DNA of 35,183 bases from Phycisphaerae bacterium (lineage in GTDB: Bacteria > Planctomycetota > Phycisphaerae > UBA1845 > PWPN01): the NCBI GenBank assembly GCA_016928855.1, contig JAFGKA010000113.1, positions 1 through 35,183 on the forward strand, read 5' to 3'. Positions within the stretch are counted from its first letter, which is position 1. Each line of letters starts with the position of its first letter. The position numbers and the translations under genes are program-made. Under the pieces are notes generated by a model, which had not been told where the DNA came from, searched no databases, and saw only the letters and a list, made by a program, of their open reading frames with translations. Positions 24,441 to 33,366 of this stretch are shown here, piece by piece.

Positions 24441-25425
24441 GGGTGGTCTCCGCGGGTTGGGGCACGGGGCCCGATGAGGAAGAAGCCGTCTCGATTTCGT
24501 GGATGCCGATCGTTTTGGTGATCGAGTAGTGCGGCCTGCGATGGGGTGTGTGCGCGAGGCGGTGTTCGGCCAGCAGGCCGATGCCGATCCACTGCAAGCC
24601 AAATGCCGCCAGAATCAGACCGGTCCAGAAGCCCGCGCCAAGCACGAACACCTCTCCGTCCAGCGCGCGGAGCAGCGACACAAGGCCCATGACGCCGCCG
24701 ACGGTCATGACCGCAAGCCCGACGGTGCCGAAAAAGTGCAGCGGCCGGCGGCCGTAGCGCATTGCGAACCAGTTGGTCAGAAGGTCGAGGAAGCCCTTGA
24801 CGAACCGCGTGACGCCGTATTTCGAATGCCCGTACTCGCGTGGGCGGTGGTTGACCTCGATCTCGGTGACCTTGAACCCGAGGGCGAAGGCGCGCACCGC
24901 GAAGAAGCGGTGCATCTCGCCGTACAGTTCGACCTCGCGCGCGACGGCGGCGCGGCAGCCCTTGAAGCCACATACGTTGTCGTGCAGGTGCAGGCCGGTA
25001 AACCACCCGATCATCTTGTTGAACACGCGACTGGGCCAGACCTTGTGCCATGGGTCATGGCGGACTCGCTTCCAGCCGCTGACCATGTCGTACCCTTGGT
25101 TGAGTAGCCGCAGGAACTTCGGCAGCTCGTGCGGGTCGTCCTGCAGGTCGGCATCGAGCGTGAAGACGAGATCGCCGCGCACGTGCGCGAAGCCGGCGGT
25201 CAGGGCGGCGGCCTTGCCGAAGTTGCGGCGGAGGCGAATCGCGCGGACCGCCGGGTCACCCTGGGCCAGGGCCGCGATCTGTGCCCACGAGCCGTCGGTA
25301 CTGCCGTCATCGACGAAGATCAGCTCGGCGTCGAGCCGCTCGCGGGCGATCATCTCGCCCAGCTCCGCGTGGAGTGTTACGAGGGTGCGTTCTTCGTCCT
25401 TGACTGGGATGACAAAACTGATCAT
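24430..25425 (-). CDS. GT2 polyprenyl-phosphate glycosyltransferase (DPM1/ArnC/GtrB-like)
   Basis: This ~331-residue inner-membrane enzyme is predicted to transfer a sugar from a nucleotide donor onto undecaprenyl phosphate. The N-terminal GT-A domain shows VIPVKDEE, FVDDGSTDGSW (~38-48), the metal-binding LDADLQDDP (~90-98), and HDNVCGFKGCR. Two C-terminal transmembrane helices (~225-250 and ~258-285) follow, as in GtrB/ArnC proteins. The last ~40 residues are an S/P/T-rich tail. A GTG at 25428 and the ATG at 25425 are adjacent; the ATG is preferred, with GAG close upstream. Its stop overlaps the start of the GT-C gene, so the two form one operon. It is divergent from ugd across a 180-base gap. 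Confidence 0.92.
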   Translation of the reverse strand: MISFVIPVKDEERTLVTLHAELGEMIARERLDAELIFVDDGSTDGSWAQIAALAQGDPAVRAIRLRRNFGKAAALTAGFAHVRGDLVFTLDADLQDDPHELPKFLRLLNQGYDMVSGWKRVRHDPWHKVWPSRVFNKMIGWFTGLHLHDNVCGFKGCRAAVAREVELYGEMHRFFAVRAFALGFKVTEIEVNHRPREYGHSKYGVTRFVKGFLDLLTNWFAMRYGRRPLHFFGTVGLAVMTVGGVMGLVSLLRALDGEVFVLGAGFWTGLILAAFGLQWIGIGLLAEHRLAHTPHRRPHYSITKTIGIHEIETASSSSGPVPQPAETTREP

Positions 25426-25530
25426 CACTCGGTGTTCCCCAAAGCCATCGGTGGCAGCCGCAGCGGCAGATCCTTGAGCTTCTCATGCAGACCGCCTCAG
25501 GTCAAGGGGGCCTCTGGGCGGGTGTGCCAG

Positions 25531-25558
25531 TTGCGGAAAGGGCGGCTTGGTCGATAAT
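25531..25558 (+). promoter_or_regulatory. Predicted sigma70-type promoter for ugd
   Basis: TTGCGG (25531-25536) is followed by a 16-base spacer and GATAAT (25553-25558). Initiation near 25565 gives a leader of about 40 bases before the GTG start at 25605. The same TTGCGG -35 sequence occurs in the predicted ribF promoter. Confidence 0.45.
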
Positions 25559-25604
25559 GGCCGCCCGGCGCTGCGATTCTGGTGAACACGAGGAGGCTGC
25601 CGTT

Positions 25605-26924
25605 GTGAAAGTGTCCATTGTCGGAACGGGTTACGTCGGTCTGGTGACAGGAGTGTGCCTGGCGGATACCGGCAATCACGTCGTCGGGCTCGATGTGGAC
25701 GCGGAGAAGGTCGAGCGCTTATCCGCCGGCCATTGTCCCATCTTCGAGCCGGGGCTCGAGGAACTGATTACCGCGAATCTGCGGGCGGGCCGGCTTCGGT
25801 TCACGACCGACCCCGCGGAAGCGATTCGCCATGGCGAAGTCCTCTTCCTCGCGATCGGCACGCCACCACTGCCGGACGGCAAGCCCAACCTGGCGTATCT
25901 CGAACAGGCGGCCGACAGTATCGCTGAACTGGCCGATGGACCGAAGGTCGCCGTGATCAAGAGTACGGTGCCGGTCGGCACCGGCGAGAAGATGGAGAAG
26001 CGGATCGCGGCGAAATGCAAACACGCCGTTCCGTTCGTGAGCAATCCGGAGTTTCTGAAGGAGGGCACGGCCGTCGATGACTTTCAACGGCCGGACCGCG
26101 TGGTGATCGGGGCGGAGGATGCCGCGGCCGCGGAGGTGATCCGCGAGCTGCATCTGCCGTTCGTGCGCAACCAGGCGCCGATTATTGTCTGTCGGCGGGC
26201 CGCGGCGGAGTTGATCAAGTATGCGGCCAATACGGCGCTGGCAATGCGGATCAGCTACATCAACGCAATCGCCAATCTGTGCGATCGGTTCGGGATCGAC
26301 GTCAACGATGTCCGGGCCGGACTCATGACGGACGCGCGGATCGGCCGGCGGTTCCTGTATCCCGGCCCGGGCTATGGCGGAAGCTGCTTCCCCAAGGATG
26401 TGCAGGCGCTCGCACACACGTTCCAGGAAGCCGGTGTCGATGCCTCGCTCATTGAGGCTGTTCACCAGGTCAACGTGCGGCAGCGCCGGTTGCTCTTCGA
26501 TCGGCTGCGCACGCGGTTTGATGGGGCACTGCGGGGCAAGCGGGTCGCCGTGTGGGGCATCGCCTTCAAGCCCCAGACCGACGATATCCGCGAAGCGCCC
26601 GCACTGACGCTGATCGAACTTTTGCTGGAGGCCGGGGCGGAGGTCCACGCCCATGATCCTGAGGCTCTCGAGAATCTTCGCACGCAGTATGGCGACCGCG
26701 TCCACTACCACGAGGTGGCGTATGAGGCGTTGGATGGGGCCGACGCCTTGGTGCTCGTGACGGAGTGGAACGAATTTCGCAGCCCGAATTTCGAGGAGAT
26801 GCGGCGGCGACTGCGCCAGCCGATCATTTTCGATGGCCGCAACGTCTATGCGTCAGAGACCATGGCACGCCACGGCTTTGAATGTCATTACATCGGCCGC
26901 CCGTCCGTGATACCGAAGGCCTGA
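25605..26924 (+). CDS. ugd: UDP-glucose 6-dehydrogenase
   Basis: This 439-residue NAD-dependent enzyme oxidises UDP-glucose to UDP-glucuronate, a precursor for polysaccharides and lipid modification. The N-terminal NAD fold starts KVSIVGTGYVG (2-12). Other signatures are IGTPPLPDGKPNL, KSTVPVGTG, VSNPEFLKEG, and ELIKYAANT with Lys 205. The catalytic Cys 261 is in GYGGSCFPKD, and the C-terminal domain contains VWGIAFKPQTDDIREAP. Positions match the family closely. The frame is open from 25485, but the GTG at 25605 is chosen because GAGGAGG ends 8 bases upstream and the NAD motif then falls at the normal position. It is convergent with the AsmA-like gene and divergent from the GT2/GT-C pair, and may feed glucuronate-based donors to envelope glycosylation. 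Confidence 0.97.
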   Translation: MKVSIVGTGYVGLVTGVCLADTGNHVVGLDVDAEKVERLSAGHCPIFEPGLEELITANLRAGRLRFTTDPAEAIRHGEVLFLAIGTPPLPDGKPNLAYLEQAADSIAELADGPKVAVIKSTVPVGTGEKMEKRIAAKCKHAVPFVSNPEFLKEGTAVDDFQRPDRVVIGAEDAAAAEVIRELHLPFVRNQAPIIVCRRAAAELIKYAANTALAMRISYINAIANLCDRFGIDVNDVRAGLMTDARIGRRFLYPGPGYGGSCFPKDVQALAHTFQEAGVDASLIEAVHQVNVRQRRLLFDRLRTRFDGALRGKRVAVWGIAFKPQTDDIREAPALTLIELLLEAGAEVHAHDPEALENLRTQYGDRVHYHEVAYEALDGADALVLVTEWNEFRSPNFEEMRRRLRQPIIFDGRNVYASETMARHGFECHYIGRPSVIPKA

Positions 26925-26971
26925 GCGGGTAGGGCGAGTTTTCGCGTCGGGCATCGTTCCGCCAAACGCTA

Positions 26972-27080
26972 GTGCCACTTGCGGTTGGCCGGTTTCGTTG
27001 CCTGCCGGCCGGGTGCCGTAATCGGTAGTGGCACCCGGACGGAGGAACACGGGCAAACCCTTTCCCGACGTGACGTCGGG
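26972..27080. repeat. Cluster of overlapping inverted repeats between convergent genes
   Basis: Several perfect inverted repeats share this 109-base stretch. GTGCCACT (26972-26979) pairs with AGTGGCAC (27027-27034). CCGGGTGCC (27009-27017) pairs with GGCACCCGG (27030-27038) around 12 bases. CCCGACG (27064-27070) pairs with CGTCGGG (27074-27080) around TGA. The first two are mutually exclusive, so alternative folds are possible. It lies between the stops of ugd and the AsmA-like gene. Roles as a bidirectional terminator or as a repeat-family copy are both possible. Confidence 0.55.
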
Positions 27081-27129
27081 ACCCATGCCACCCGGGCGGG
27101 TCGGCGAAAGTCACGAACCGAGAGCGGTA

Positions 27130-30100
27130 CTAGCCGGGATAGTGGGGCTCTTTGGGGCGGAGTTCGCCGATCGCTTCGAGGGTGCGCTGGAGGCTGCGGA
27201 GCGGTTGGCCTTCGATGCGGGGTTGGTGCAGCGGGCCGTGGACGCGGACCTCCATCAGTTCTCGGGCGGCGCCTTCAGCCAATTCCGTCAGAAAACCGAG
27301 CTGGGGCAGGCGGTGTGGGCTGCCGAGCAGCAGGGTCAGATCGAGCTGCCGCGTGGTGGTGTTCATCTTGCCGGCACCCACCAGCGAGAGCGAATGGCCC
27401 CGCAGGTCGATCGGGTGCAGTGTGAGTTCGTCACCCTGGAGCGTGAAGTCGGTGGCCCCTTCGTAGAACGCGTTCTCATCCGGAAGGCCGAGGTTGAGCA
27501 CGCCGAGGATCGCCAGCAGCAGGGGGACTTTCATCACCTGGGCCTCGGCCACATGAACGGTCCCGCCGCCGCGACGGCCTTCCTTGTCGCCGAGTTCGCC
27601 GTCCAGAAAGAATGTGCCTCGGACGACGCCTTGGGCGGTGACCGGGCCGGCCTCAGGGGCGCGACCGGCTTCAAGGAATTCGGCGAGGGACATGTCGCGA
27701 ATAACCACCGAAAAGCCGTATGTGCCGTGGTCGACGCTGAGGTCGAGTTCCGCGAAACCGGTGGCCTGCCCGCTGTAGATGTCGGCTTCGAGGTTTTCGA
27801 GGCGGAGCATCGTGGCGGGTGGCGTTCGCGTGAAGTCACCGGAGAGGTCCGTCAGCAGCCGGCCGGCGTACAGCAACCGGTCGAGCGCGAGACGCCCGTG
27901 GATCGCGAGTTGCCCATCGGCATCGCTTTCCCCGCGGATGTCGATCGTGCCGTCGATCCCGCTCAGTGTGCCGACGGAGGCAAGGCTCACCTCGTGCAGG
28001 CCCAGTGTCAGGTCAAACGATGTGTGCAGCGGTGCATCAGGTTGCCACTCGAACGCCACGTGGCGGACCGCGACGTCGAGCGTGCCACGCGGTTGGGTGG
28101 CACGCCACGCGCGTTGCGTGCGCCAGGGCAGCGCATGCCGCAATTCATCGGTGAAGGTCAGGTGCTTCGCGTCGAGACTGACTTGGCCGCGGATCCGGTC
28201 ATCCTTCCAGTCGATTGTGCCGTCGAGTGCGACGTGGCCGGTGCCGATGCGGCCGGTCAGCCCGGTGATCTGAACGCCGGAGGCCGTCGTCTGGATCCGG
28301 CCGGTCACGTCGGAGATCGGCACCGGGAAGCTCCCTGGCGTGAGGGCGGCGTGGCGGGGCCGGATGTCGAGTTCAACCTGCGGCGGCTCATCGCCATCGC
28401 GACCGACTCGGACGCGGGCGTCGATCGTGCCGGCTGGGCGCAACGTGAGCCAGATCTGTTTCGCACGCGGGGGCAGGACGTGGTACAGCTCGCGCGACAG
28501 CGGAATGTCGTACGCATCGACGTCGAGCGAGAGCGCCTCGCCGCCGTTGTTCAGGGGCAGCGTGCCGGTCATTTGGACGCGCCCGGACGCGTGGTGGGCC
28601 TCGAAGGTTTCGATGTCGACGCGTTGGCGCGAGAACCGAATCGTGGCGGTTGCGTCGGTGAAGGCCAGCGGTATCACGGTGGGGCGAAGCGAGGGCAGCC
28701 ACAGGGCGGCGTGCAGATCCCAGTCCAGCTTGCCGTCGGCTTGCGTTGTGATCGTGCCGTCGAGATCGGCGCGACCGTGGGTGGTGAGCGAATGCAGCAG
28801 GGATTGCGTCGGTTCGGGCAGCGTGTCGATGAGTTCGGCGTCGATCGGCAGGTGTGTGGCCTGGATTGTCAGGTCGGCGGCGGCGGGGCGGCCTCTCGGC
28901 GTCATGACCGTGCCGTCCAGTGACCACTCACCGTCACGATAGTGGCCCTGCAGGGCTTCCAGGCGGAACCCGTCGGGCGAAATCCCGAGTCGGCCCCGCA
29001 CACCGGTCATGGGCAGGGGCAGGCGGTCATATTGTGCAGCGATGCCGAGCAGGTCTGCGGTGATGTGCGTTTGCCAGGGGCGTGCGATACCGTCGGCGCC
29101 AGGCTCACGGTCAAGGCGGACCTGGACGTTGGCCAGACCGTTCGGGGCAAACATACTCCATATTGTGCGGTATTTCTCGGATAGACATGACAGCAGCGCT
29201 TCGTCCAGTGCGACGTCGGTGCCTTCGATCCGGAGGCTGGCGCCGGAGTCCCAGCGCGCACTGGTCAGTGTGCCGTTGACTGTGACGCGGGTGGAACCGT
29301 GTCGGCCGGTGAGATTATCGAGCCGCACGCGGCCATCGGCGTCGAAGTGAACCGCGCCGGTAACGTCTTCAAGGCGGTAGGGGAACTTGAAGAACGCCGC
29401 ACTCGCGCCGCGCGAAATCAACTGGCCGCCACGAAACTCAATGTCGTTCCCGCGGCCCGCTTCCTTGGCGAGCGAGAGGAGCAGGTCCACACGGCCGACG
29501 GGGTCGTAATGTCGGCAAATGACGCTGACCTTCGACCAGCGTTTGACGAAGCGTTCTTCGGCGGGCGTCCGGTCGTCCGGCGGGGCGGGCAGCAGGATGT
29601 TCCTCGCTTCGAGCTGCAGCGTGAAGCCGATGTCATCCAGGCTCCGAATCGCGCCGGGATCGGCGGTGATGCGGCCGTCCAGCGTGCACGTGCCTTCTCG
29701 CCACTGTCCGGTCAACAGGACGGTGACAGCGTCGGGTTCGAACGTTAGGCGCCCCGTGACGTCACTGAAGTTCAGGTATCGCTCGTCGCGGGGCGATTCG
29801 CGTTCCTCGTCGTCCAGTGGGATCGCCAAGCTGGCGCTCTGGACGGTGATTTCCGCCCGGCCGCCCTGGCCGCGGACATAGGCGAGACTGTCCGTGCGGA
29901 CCTGCCCCCGCAGATCGAGCAGATCGAGCCAGCGTTCCAGCTCCAGTGGTGCCGCCCATCGGACACTTTCCATGGGGATCGTGGGCAGGCCGCCCTCGGC
30001 CGTCTGCAGCACGAGTCGGCCCAGGTCCAGCTCGAATCGACCGTCCTCGATCGGCTCCGACCGTGTGCGCCATTGCACGTCGTACGCCGTCGGATCGGCG

Positions 30101-30711
30101 GCGCCGCTGGTGGCCATGATGTCCAGCCGGAGCTGCGTCGGGATATGATCTTCAGACGGATGGACCCAGGCGAGGTCCACGCCGGCGTTGCGCAGTTGGA
30201 TCGTTGGCAGTTTCTCGGCGGGGCGGGGCGTCCGTTCCTTCCGGACGCGTCGCTTGCGCAGAAGGTGTTGCCAGTTTCGGACGCCTGTAGCCGGATCCTT
30301 GAGCAGACGCAGCGTTGGCTCGACGGCGGCGATCTCCGGCACGACAAGATCGCCGGTGATGACGCTGAACGGCTGGAGTTTAAGTTGAAGGTGGCGCGAG
30401 GTGAACAGGATCCGGTCTTCGTACGCGTTGTGCTCGGGATCGAATGCGGGGTCCGGTTGTGTGGCGACGCTGACATCCGTGAGACGGAGGCCTTCAAACG
30501 GATCGAAATGCGCGGCGCCGATGCGCACCACGCCGCCGGTCATGTTGGCGAGGTAGTCTTCCGCGAAGCGACGAACTCGCTCAGGGCGTGTGAGCAGGGC
30601 GTAGCTGCCCATCATCGCGAGCAGGAGCACGAGGACGGCCAGGCCGATCCACCATCGTCGGCGAGAGACGGGCCGGCGCTCGAACCGAACGCTCCGCGAG
30701 GGGCTAGGCAT
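27130..30711 (-). CDS. AsmA-like / DUF3971-type envelope protein
   Basis: This 1193-residue protein has a basic N-terminus, one transmembrane helix (~20-41) and a very long, beta-rich periplasmic part without other membrane segments. This is the layout of AsmA-family proteins, which bridge the envelope as beta-groove rods that conduct lipids between membranes. The N-terminal phrase VVRIGAAHFDPFEGLRLTDV is typical of AsmA/DUF3971 domains. Repeated phrases of the type GxVxLDGTI / LTLQATHLP run through the middle. The C-terminal ~190 residues (RGTFFLDGEL, GAGKMNTTTRQLDLTLLLG) resemble the AsmA C-terminal domain. The ATG at 30711 has AAGGAG 6 bases upstream and overlaps the stop of the GT39 gene by 8 bases, so the two are probably coupled. 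Lipid transport is family inference. Confidence 0.85.
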   Translation of the reverse strand: MPSPSRSVRFERRPVSRRRWWIGLAVLVLLLAMMGSYALLTRPERVRRFAEDYLANMTGGVVRIGAAHFDPFEGLRLTDVSVATQPDPAFDPEHNAYEDRILFTSRHLQLKLQPFSVITGDLVVPEIAAVEPTLRLLKDPATGVRNWQHLLRKRRVRKERTPRPAEKLPTIQLRNAGVDLAWVHPSEDHIPTQLRLDIMATSGAADPTAYDVQWRTRSEPIEDGRFELDLGRLVLQTAEGGLPTIPMESVRWAAPLELERWLDLLDLRGQVRTDSLAYVRGQGGRAEITVQSASLAIPLDDEERESPRDERYLNFSDVTGRLTFEPDAVTVLLTGQWREGTCTLDGRITADPGAIRSLDDIGFTLQLEARNILLPAPPDDRTPAEERFVKRWSKVSVICRHYDPVGRVDLLLSLAKEAGRGNDIEFRGGQLISRGASAAFFKFPYRLEDVTGAVHFDADGRVRLDNLTGRHGSTRVTVNGTLTSARWDSGASLRIEGTDVALDEALLSCLSEKYRTIWSMFAPNGLANVQVRLDREPGADGIARPWQTHITADLLGIAAQYDRLPLPMTGVRGRLGISPDGFRLEALQGHYRDGEWSLDGTVMTPRGRPAAADLTIQATHLPIDAELIDTLPEPTQSLLHSLTTHGRADLDGTITTQADGKLDWDLHAALWLPSLRPTVIPLAFTDATATIRFSRQRVDIETFEAHHASGRVQMTGTLPLNNGGEALSLDVDAYDIPLSRELYHVLPPRAKQIWLTLRPAGTIDARVRVGRDGDEPPQVELDIRPRHAALTPGSFPVPISDVTGRIQTTASGVQITGLTGRIGTGHVALDGTIDWKDDRIRGQVSLDAKHLTFTDELRHALPWRTQRAWRATQPRGTLDVAVRHVAFEWQPDAPLHTSFDLTLGLHEVSLASVGTLSGIDGTIDIRGESDADGQLAIHGRLALDRLLYAGRLLTDLSGDFTRTPPATMLRLENLEADIYSGQATGFAELDLSVDHGTYGFSVVIRDMSLAEFLEAGRAPEAGPVTAQGVVRGTFFLDGELGDKEGRRGGGTVHVAEAQVMKVPLLLAILGVLNLGLPDENAFYEGATDFTLQGDELTLHPIDLRGHSLSLVGAGKMNTTTRQLDLTLLLGSPHRLPQLGFLTELAEGAARELMEVRVHGPLHQPRIEGQPLRSLQRTLEAIGELRPKEPHYPG

Positions 30712-32011
30712 TCGCGGCTCCTTGCGATCGACGACAGTTGCGCGCCGCGAAGACCGCGCCGGCGAGGATATAGAGCAGTGGCATCGCGGGTATGCGATAA
30801 CGGATGCTGCCGACGAAGATCATGTGGAGCAGCGTGAAGTAGATCGCCGGCAAGAGCAGGAACAGGACGACTCGCTTCGGGCGCATTCGACAGGCGCCCC
30901 ACACGGCGGCCATAAGGACGCCGGCCATCCAGACCGCGCTGACGGCCATCTTCATCGGCGTACGGCTGCCCGGTTCGTTGGGGATGAAGGCCCACGTTCG
31001 TTTGAACTTGGTGCATGCCAGGTGGAGGGTGCGGGCCGGATCGCCCCGTGCGGCCTTCAGCGATTGTTCGGTCAGCCAGTCGCGCCATTGCGTTTCCGGC
31101 AGGTGGCGGAGTTCGGGCATCGTCTTCGTGTAGGCCAGATCGCTTCCGCCGGCGGCGCGCGGGCCGAGACCGTCATAGAGGGAGATGCCCGAGCGGGTCG
31201 TCAACGGTTGCCATTCGTCAATGACGATCCGATTGCGGGTCGCCCACGGGATCAGACACATCACGATCACGGCGAGCGTCTGCACGCGGAGCATCACGGC
31301 GTGGCGGGTGCGGTCAGCCACGATCGTGGTTACGACGAGCCAGGCCAGGGCGAATCCGGCGGTGGACGGTCGTAGATAAATGCAGGCTCCGAAGACCAGA
31401 CCCACGATGATCGAGCGCAGGTCATCGCGGCGTGGCCGGTCCGAGCGGGCTGGCCACGCGAGCCAGATTGCCAGGCAGAACAGCGTGATGAAGATCGTTT
31501 CGGTCAGCATGCGGTGCGAGAAGCCGAACACGAAGAACGGATCGATGGCCATGAGCAGGGCGGCGATCCACGCGGTGCGTGTGCCGGCCAGTTGCCGCGC
31601 GAGGAGGAAGACCGGGACGACGGCCAGGCCGCCGAGGACGCACTGGCAGAGCCGCCCGAGCAGCAGGCCATGCGGGTGGTTCACGAAGAGCGACAGGAAC
31701 GCTGGATACAACGGCATGTAGGTGGCGCGAAAGCCGAACTCGTCGATCAGGCCGTTGCCGGCCGCCATCGACTGGGCCAGGGCCCAGTAAACCTGCTCGT
31801 CGGGGAAGACAAGTCCATCGGTCGCCGGCTGCGGCGAGCCTTGCGCGAGACTCCACCCGCAGCGCACGAGCACGGCGAGCGCTACCAGTCCGACGAGCGG
31901 CTTGCACGCGCCTCCGTTCGGCGTCAGGGGCGAACATGGCGAATCCGGAGAACCTGTTTCGTGCGCTCCGTGATCCGGGCTCGCTGGTCGATTCGTAACG
32001 GGATCAGCCAT
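30704..32011 (-). CDS. GT39 / ArnT-like membrane glycosyltransferase
   Basis: This 435-residue protein has about ten transmembrane helices. After the first helix (~38-55), the loop LVFPDEQVYWALAQSM (67-82) holds the Asp71-Glu72 pair and Tyr75 typical of PMT_2/GT39 proteins. These transfer sugars from polyprenyl-phosphate donors on the periplasmic side. Other family-type phrases are RATYMPLYPAFLSL, SHRMLTETIFITLFCLAIW, and the terminal SIRYRIPAMPLLYILAG. The ATG at 32011 has AAAGGA 5 bases upstream and lies inside the 3' end of tilS, an 88-base overlap. Its stop overlaps the AsmA-like start. The first 35 residues are a proline/serine-rich, disordered extension. The donor and acceptor are unknown. 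Confidence 0.88.
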   Translation of the reverse strand: MADPVTNRPASPDHGAHETGSPDSPCSPLTPNGGACKPLVGLVALAVLVRCGWSLAQGSPQPATDGLVFPDEQVYWALAQSMAAGNGLIDEFGFRATYMPLYPAFLSLFVNHPHGLLLGRLCQCVLGGLAVVPVFLLARQLAGTRTAWIAALLMAIDPFFVFGFSHRMLTETIFITLFCLAIWLAWPARSDRPRRDDLRSIIVGLVFGACIYLRPSTAGFALAWLVVTTIVADRTRHAVMLRVQTLAVIVMCLIPWATRNRIVIDEWQPLTTRSGISLYDGLGPRAAGGSDLAYTKTMPELRHLPETQWRDWLTEQSLKAARGDPARTLHLACTKFKRTWAFIPNEPGSRTPMKMAVSAVWMAGVLMAAVWGACRMRPKRVVLFLLLPAIYFTLLHMIFVGSIRYRIPAMPLLYILAGAVFAARNCRRSQGAANA

Positions 32012-33366
32012 AAGGGTCCTTTGCGGTCACACAGAATGACGATGCGTCCGCGCTCGGCCTTGGGGATCTTCTCATCGAGAAGAAACCCGGCGATTCTCTT
32101 TTCCGTGGCCATGCCCAGCGGTTGGAAGCGGTCGCCTGGCCGGCACGGGCGCACGCACAACGGCGGCGCGACAGTGCCCCAATCCAGCCATTCTTCGTCG
32201 GGCGGCTTGTGTGCGAGGCGCTCGGCGATGCTCCGGTCGCCGATCGGTTCGATGCTCGTTTCAATTTCCAGCCCGCATTCGGGCAGGTCCGTCCGGCCGG
32301 GAACGCTGACGCTCGCTTCCATGACGGCGGCGTCCGGCTCATCCTGACCGAGCGCAATGACGAGTTTCCCGTATGACTTCGTGATGCGCAATCGGCCGGG
32401 CAGGTCGATCGACTTGCCGCTGTCGCTCTGGCCGGCCAGTTCGGCCGCGGCGGCCAGGTGGTGATATGTGAGCGGGCCCTCCTGCGGGATGAGTTGAAGG
32501 ACGGCCTGCCGGACGACTTCGGTTTGCAGGATTGTCCGCTTGCGCACCAGTTCGCCGGCGTCGAGTACGATCTCGCCGTCGCCGGCGTGGACGATGAGCG
32601 TTTCGAGCATGCGCTCGGCTGTCTCGCGGAGATAGGCGTCGAGGCCGGCGGCCTGTTCAGCCAGCCGGGACAGGGCGTCGACCGCCTGCGGGTTCACGAT
32701 GGCCTCGGCCAGCGGCAGCAGCTCGTGGCGAATGCGATTGCGGGTCGTCTGGGTGCCGTCGTTCGTGCAATCGTGGCGATAGGCAATGTGCTCACCATGG
32801 AGAAAGTCGAGGATCTGGCCGCGGCGCAGGGCCAGCAGCGGTCGCACCAACCGAATGGTGCTATCAGCCGACAGCAGCCGGCTGGGTCGCATTCCCGCCA
32901 GCCCTCGAAGCGCCGTACCACGCAAGAGGCGATGCAGGAGTGTCTCGGCCTGATCGTCGGCGTGATGACCGACCGCGACGGCGGAGGCGTCAGCCGCGCG
33001 ACAGACCCGTTCGAGGAAGGCGTATCGGGCGCTGCGCGCCGCTTCCTCAATCGACGTGCCGGTCTGCGCTGCCCATGCCGGCACATCCATTCGCTGCGTG
33101 GTGCACGGCAACCGCAGGGCCTCAGCCTGCTGCCGGACGAACTGCTCGTCGGTGTCAGCGTCCTCGCCGCGGATGCCGTGATTCAGGTGCGCAACGTGCA
33201 ATGCCGGGGCCTGTCCGCCCTCCGTCCGCAGCCGGAACAGACCGTGCAGCAGGGCCATCGAATCAGCGCCGCCGGAGACGCCGACTACCAGCAGCTCATC
33301 CGGCGCACACAGCGCATGGCGTTCGATGGCGTTTCGCAGTTCGACAACAAGTGTGTGCCGGCGCAT
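31924..33366 (-). CDS. tilS: tRNA(Ile)-lysidine synthase
   Basis: This 480-residue cytoplasmic enzyme ATP-dependently adds lysine to C34 of tRNA-Ile(CAU), letting it read AUA codons. The PP-loop VSGGADSMALLHG (30-42) is near the N-terminus. It is followed by HLNHGIRGEDADTDEQFV, then VGHHADDQAETLLHRLLRG and the RPLLALRR loop. The C-terminal TilS domain is present (CRPGDRFQPLGMATEKRIAGFLLDEKIP). Length and order are normal. The ATG at 33366 has AAAGGG about 10 bases upstream. It is the first gene of tilS-GT39-asmA, in which each following gene overlaps its predecessor. This is an unusual partnership for a tRNA modification gene. No promoter was identified clearly upstream on the minus strand. 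Confidence 0.96.
   Translation of the reverse strand: MRRHTLVVELRNAIERHALCAPDELLVVGVSGGADSMALLHGLFRLRTEGGQAPALHVAHLNHGIRGEDADTDEQFVRQQAEALRLPCTTQRMDVPAWAAQTGTSIEEAARSARYAFLERVCRAADASAVAVGHHADDQAETLLHRLLRGTALRGLAGMRPSRLLSADSTIRLVRPLLALRRGQILDFLHGEHIAYRHDCTNDGTQTTRNRIRHELLPLAEAIVNPQAVDALSRLAEQAAGLDAYLRETAERMLETLIVHAGDGEIVLDAGELVRKRTILQTEVVRQAVLQLIPQEGPLTYHHLAAAAELAGQSDSGKSIDLPGRLRITKSYGKLVIALGQDEPDAAVMEASVSVPGRTDLPECGLEIETSIEPIGDRSIAERLAHKPPDEEWLDWGTVAPPLCVRPCRPGDRFQPLGMATEKRIAGFLLDEKIPKAERGRIVILCDRKGPLWLIPLRIDQRARITERTKQVLRIRHVRP

Noticed and set aside
27028-28923. 631-codon plus-strand open frame
   Set aside because: It is antisense to the AsmA-like gene. Its composition is low-complexity, rich in V, D, G and R, with no family motif, whereas the minus-strand frame has a transmembrane start, Shine-Dalgarno sequence and AsmA features.
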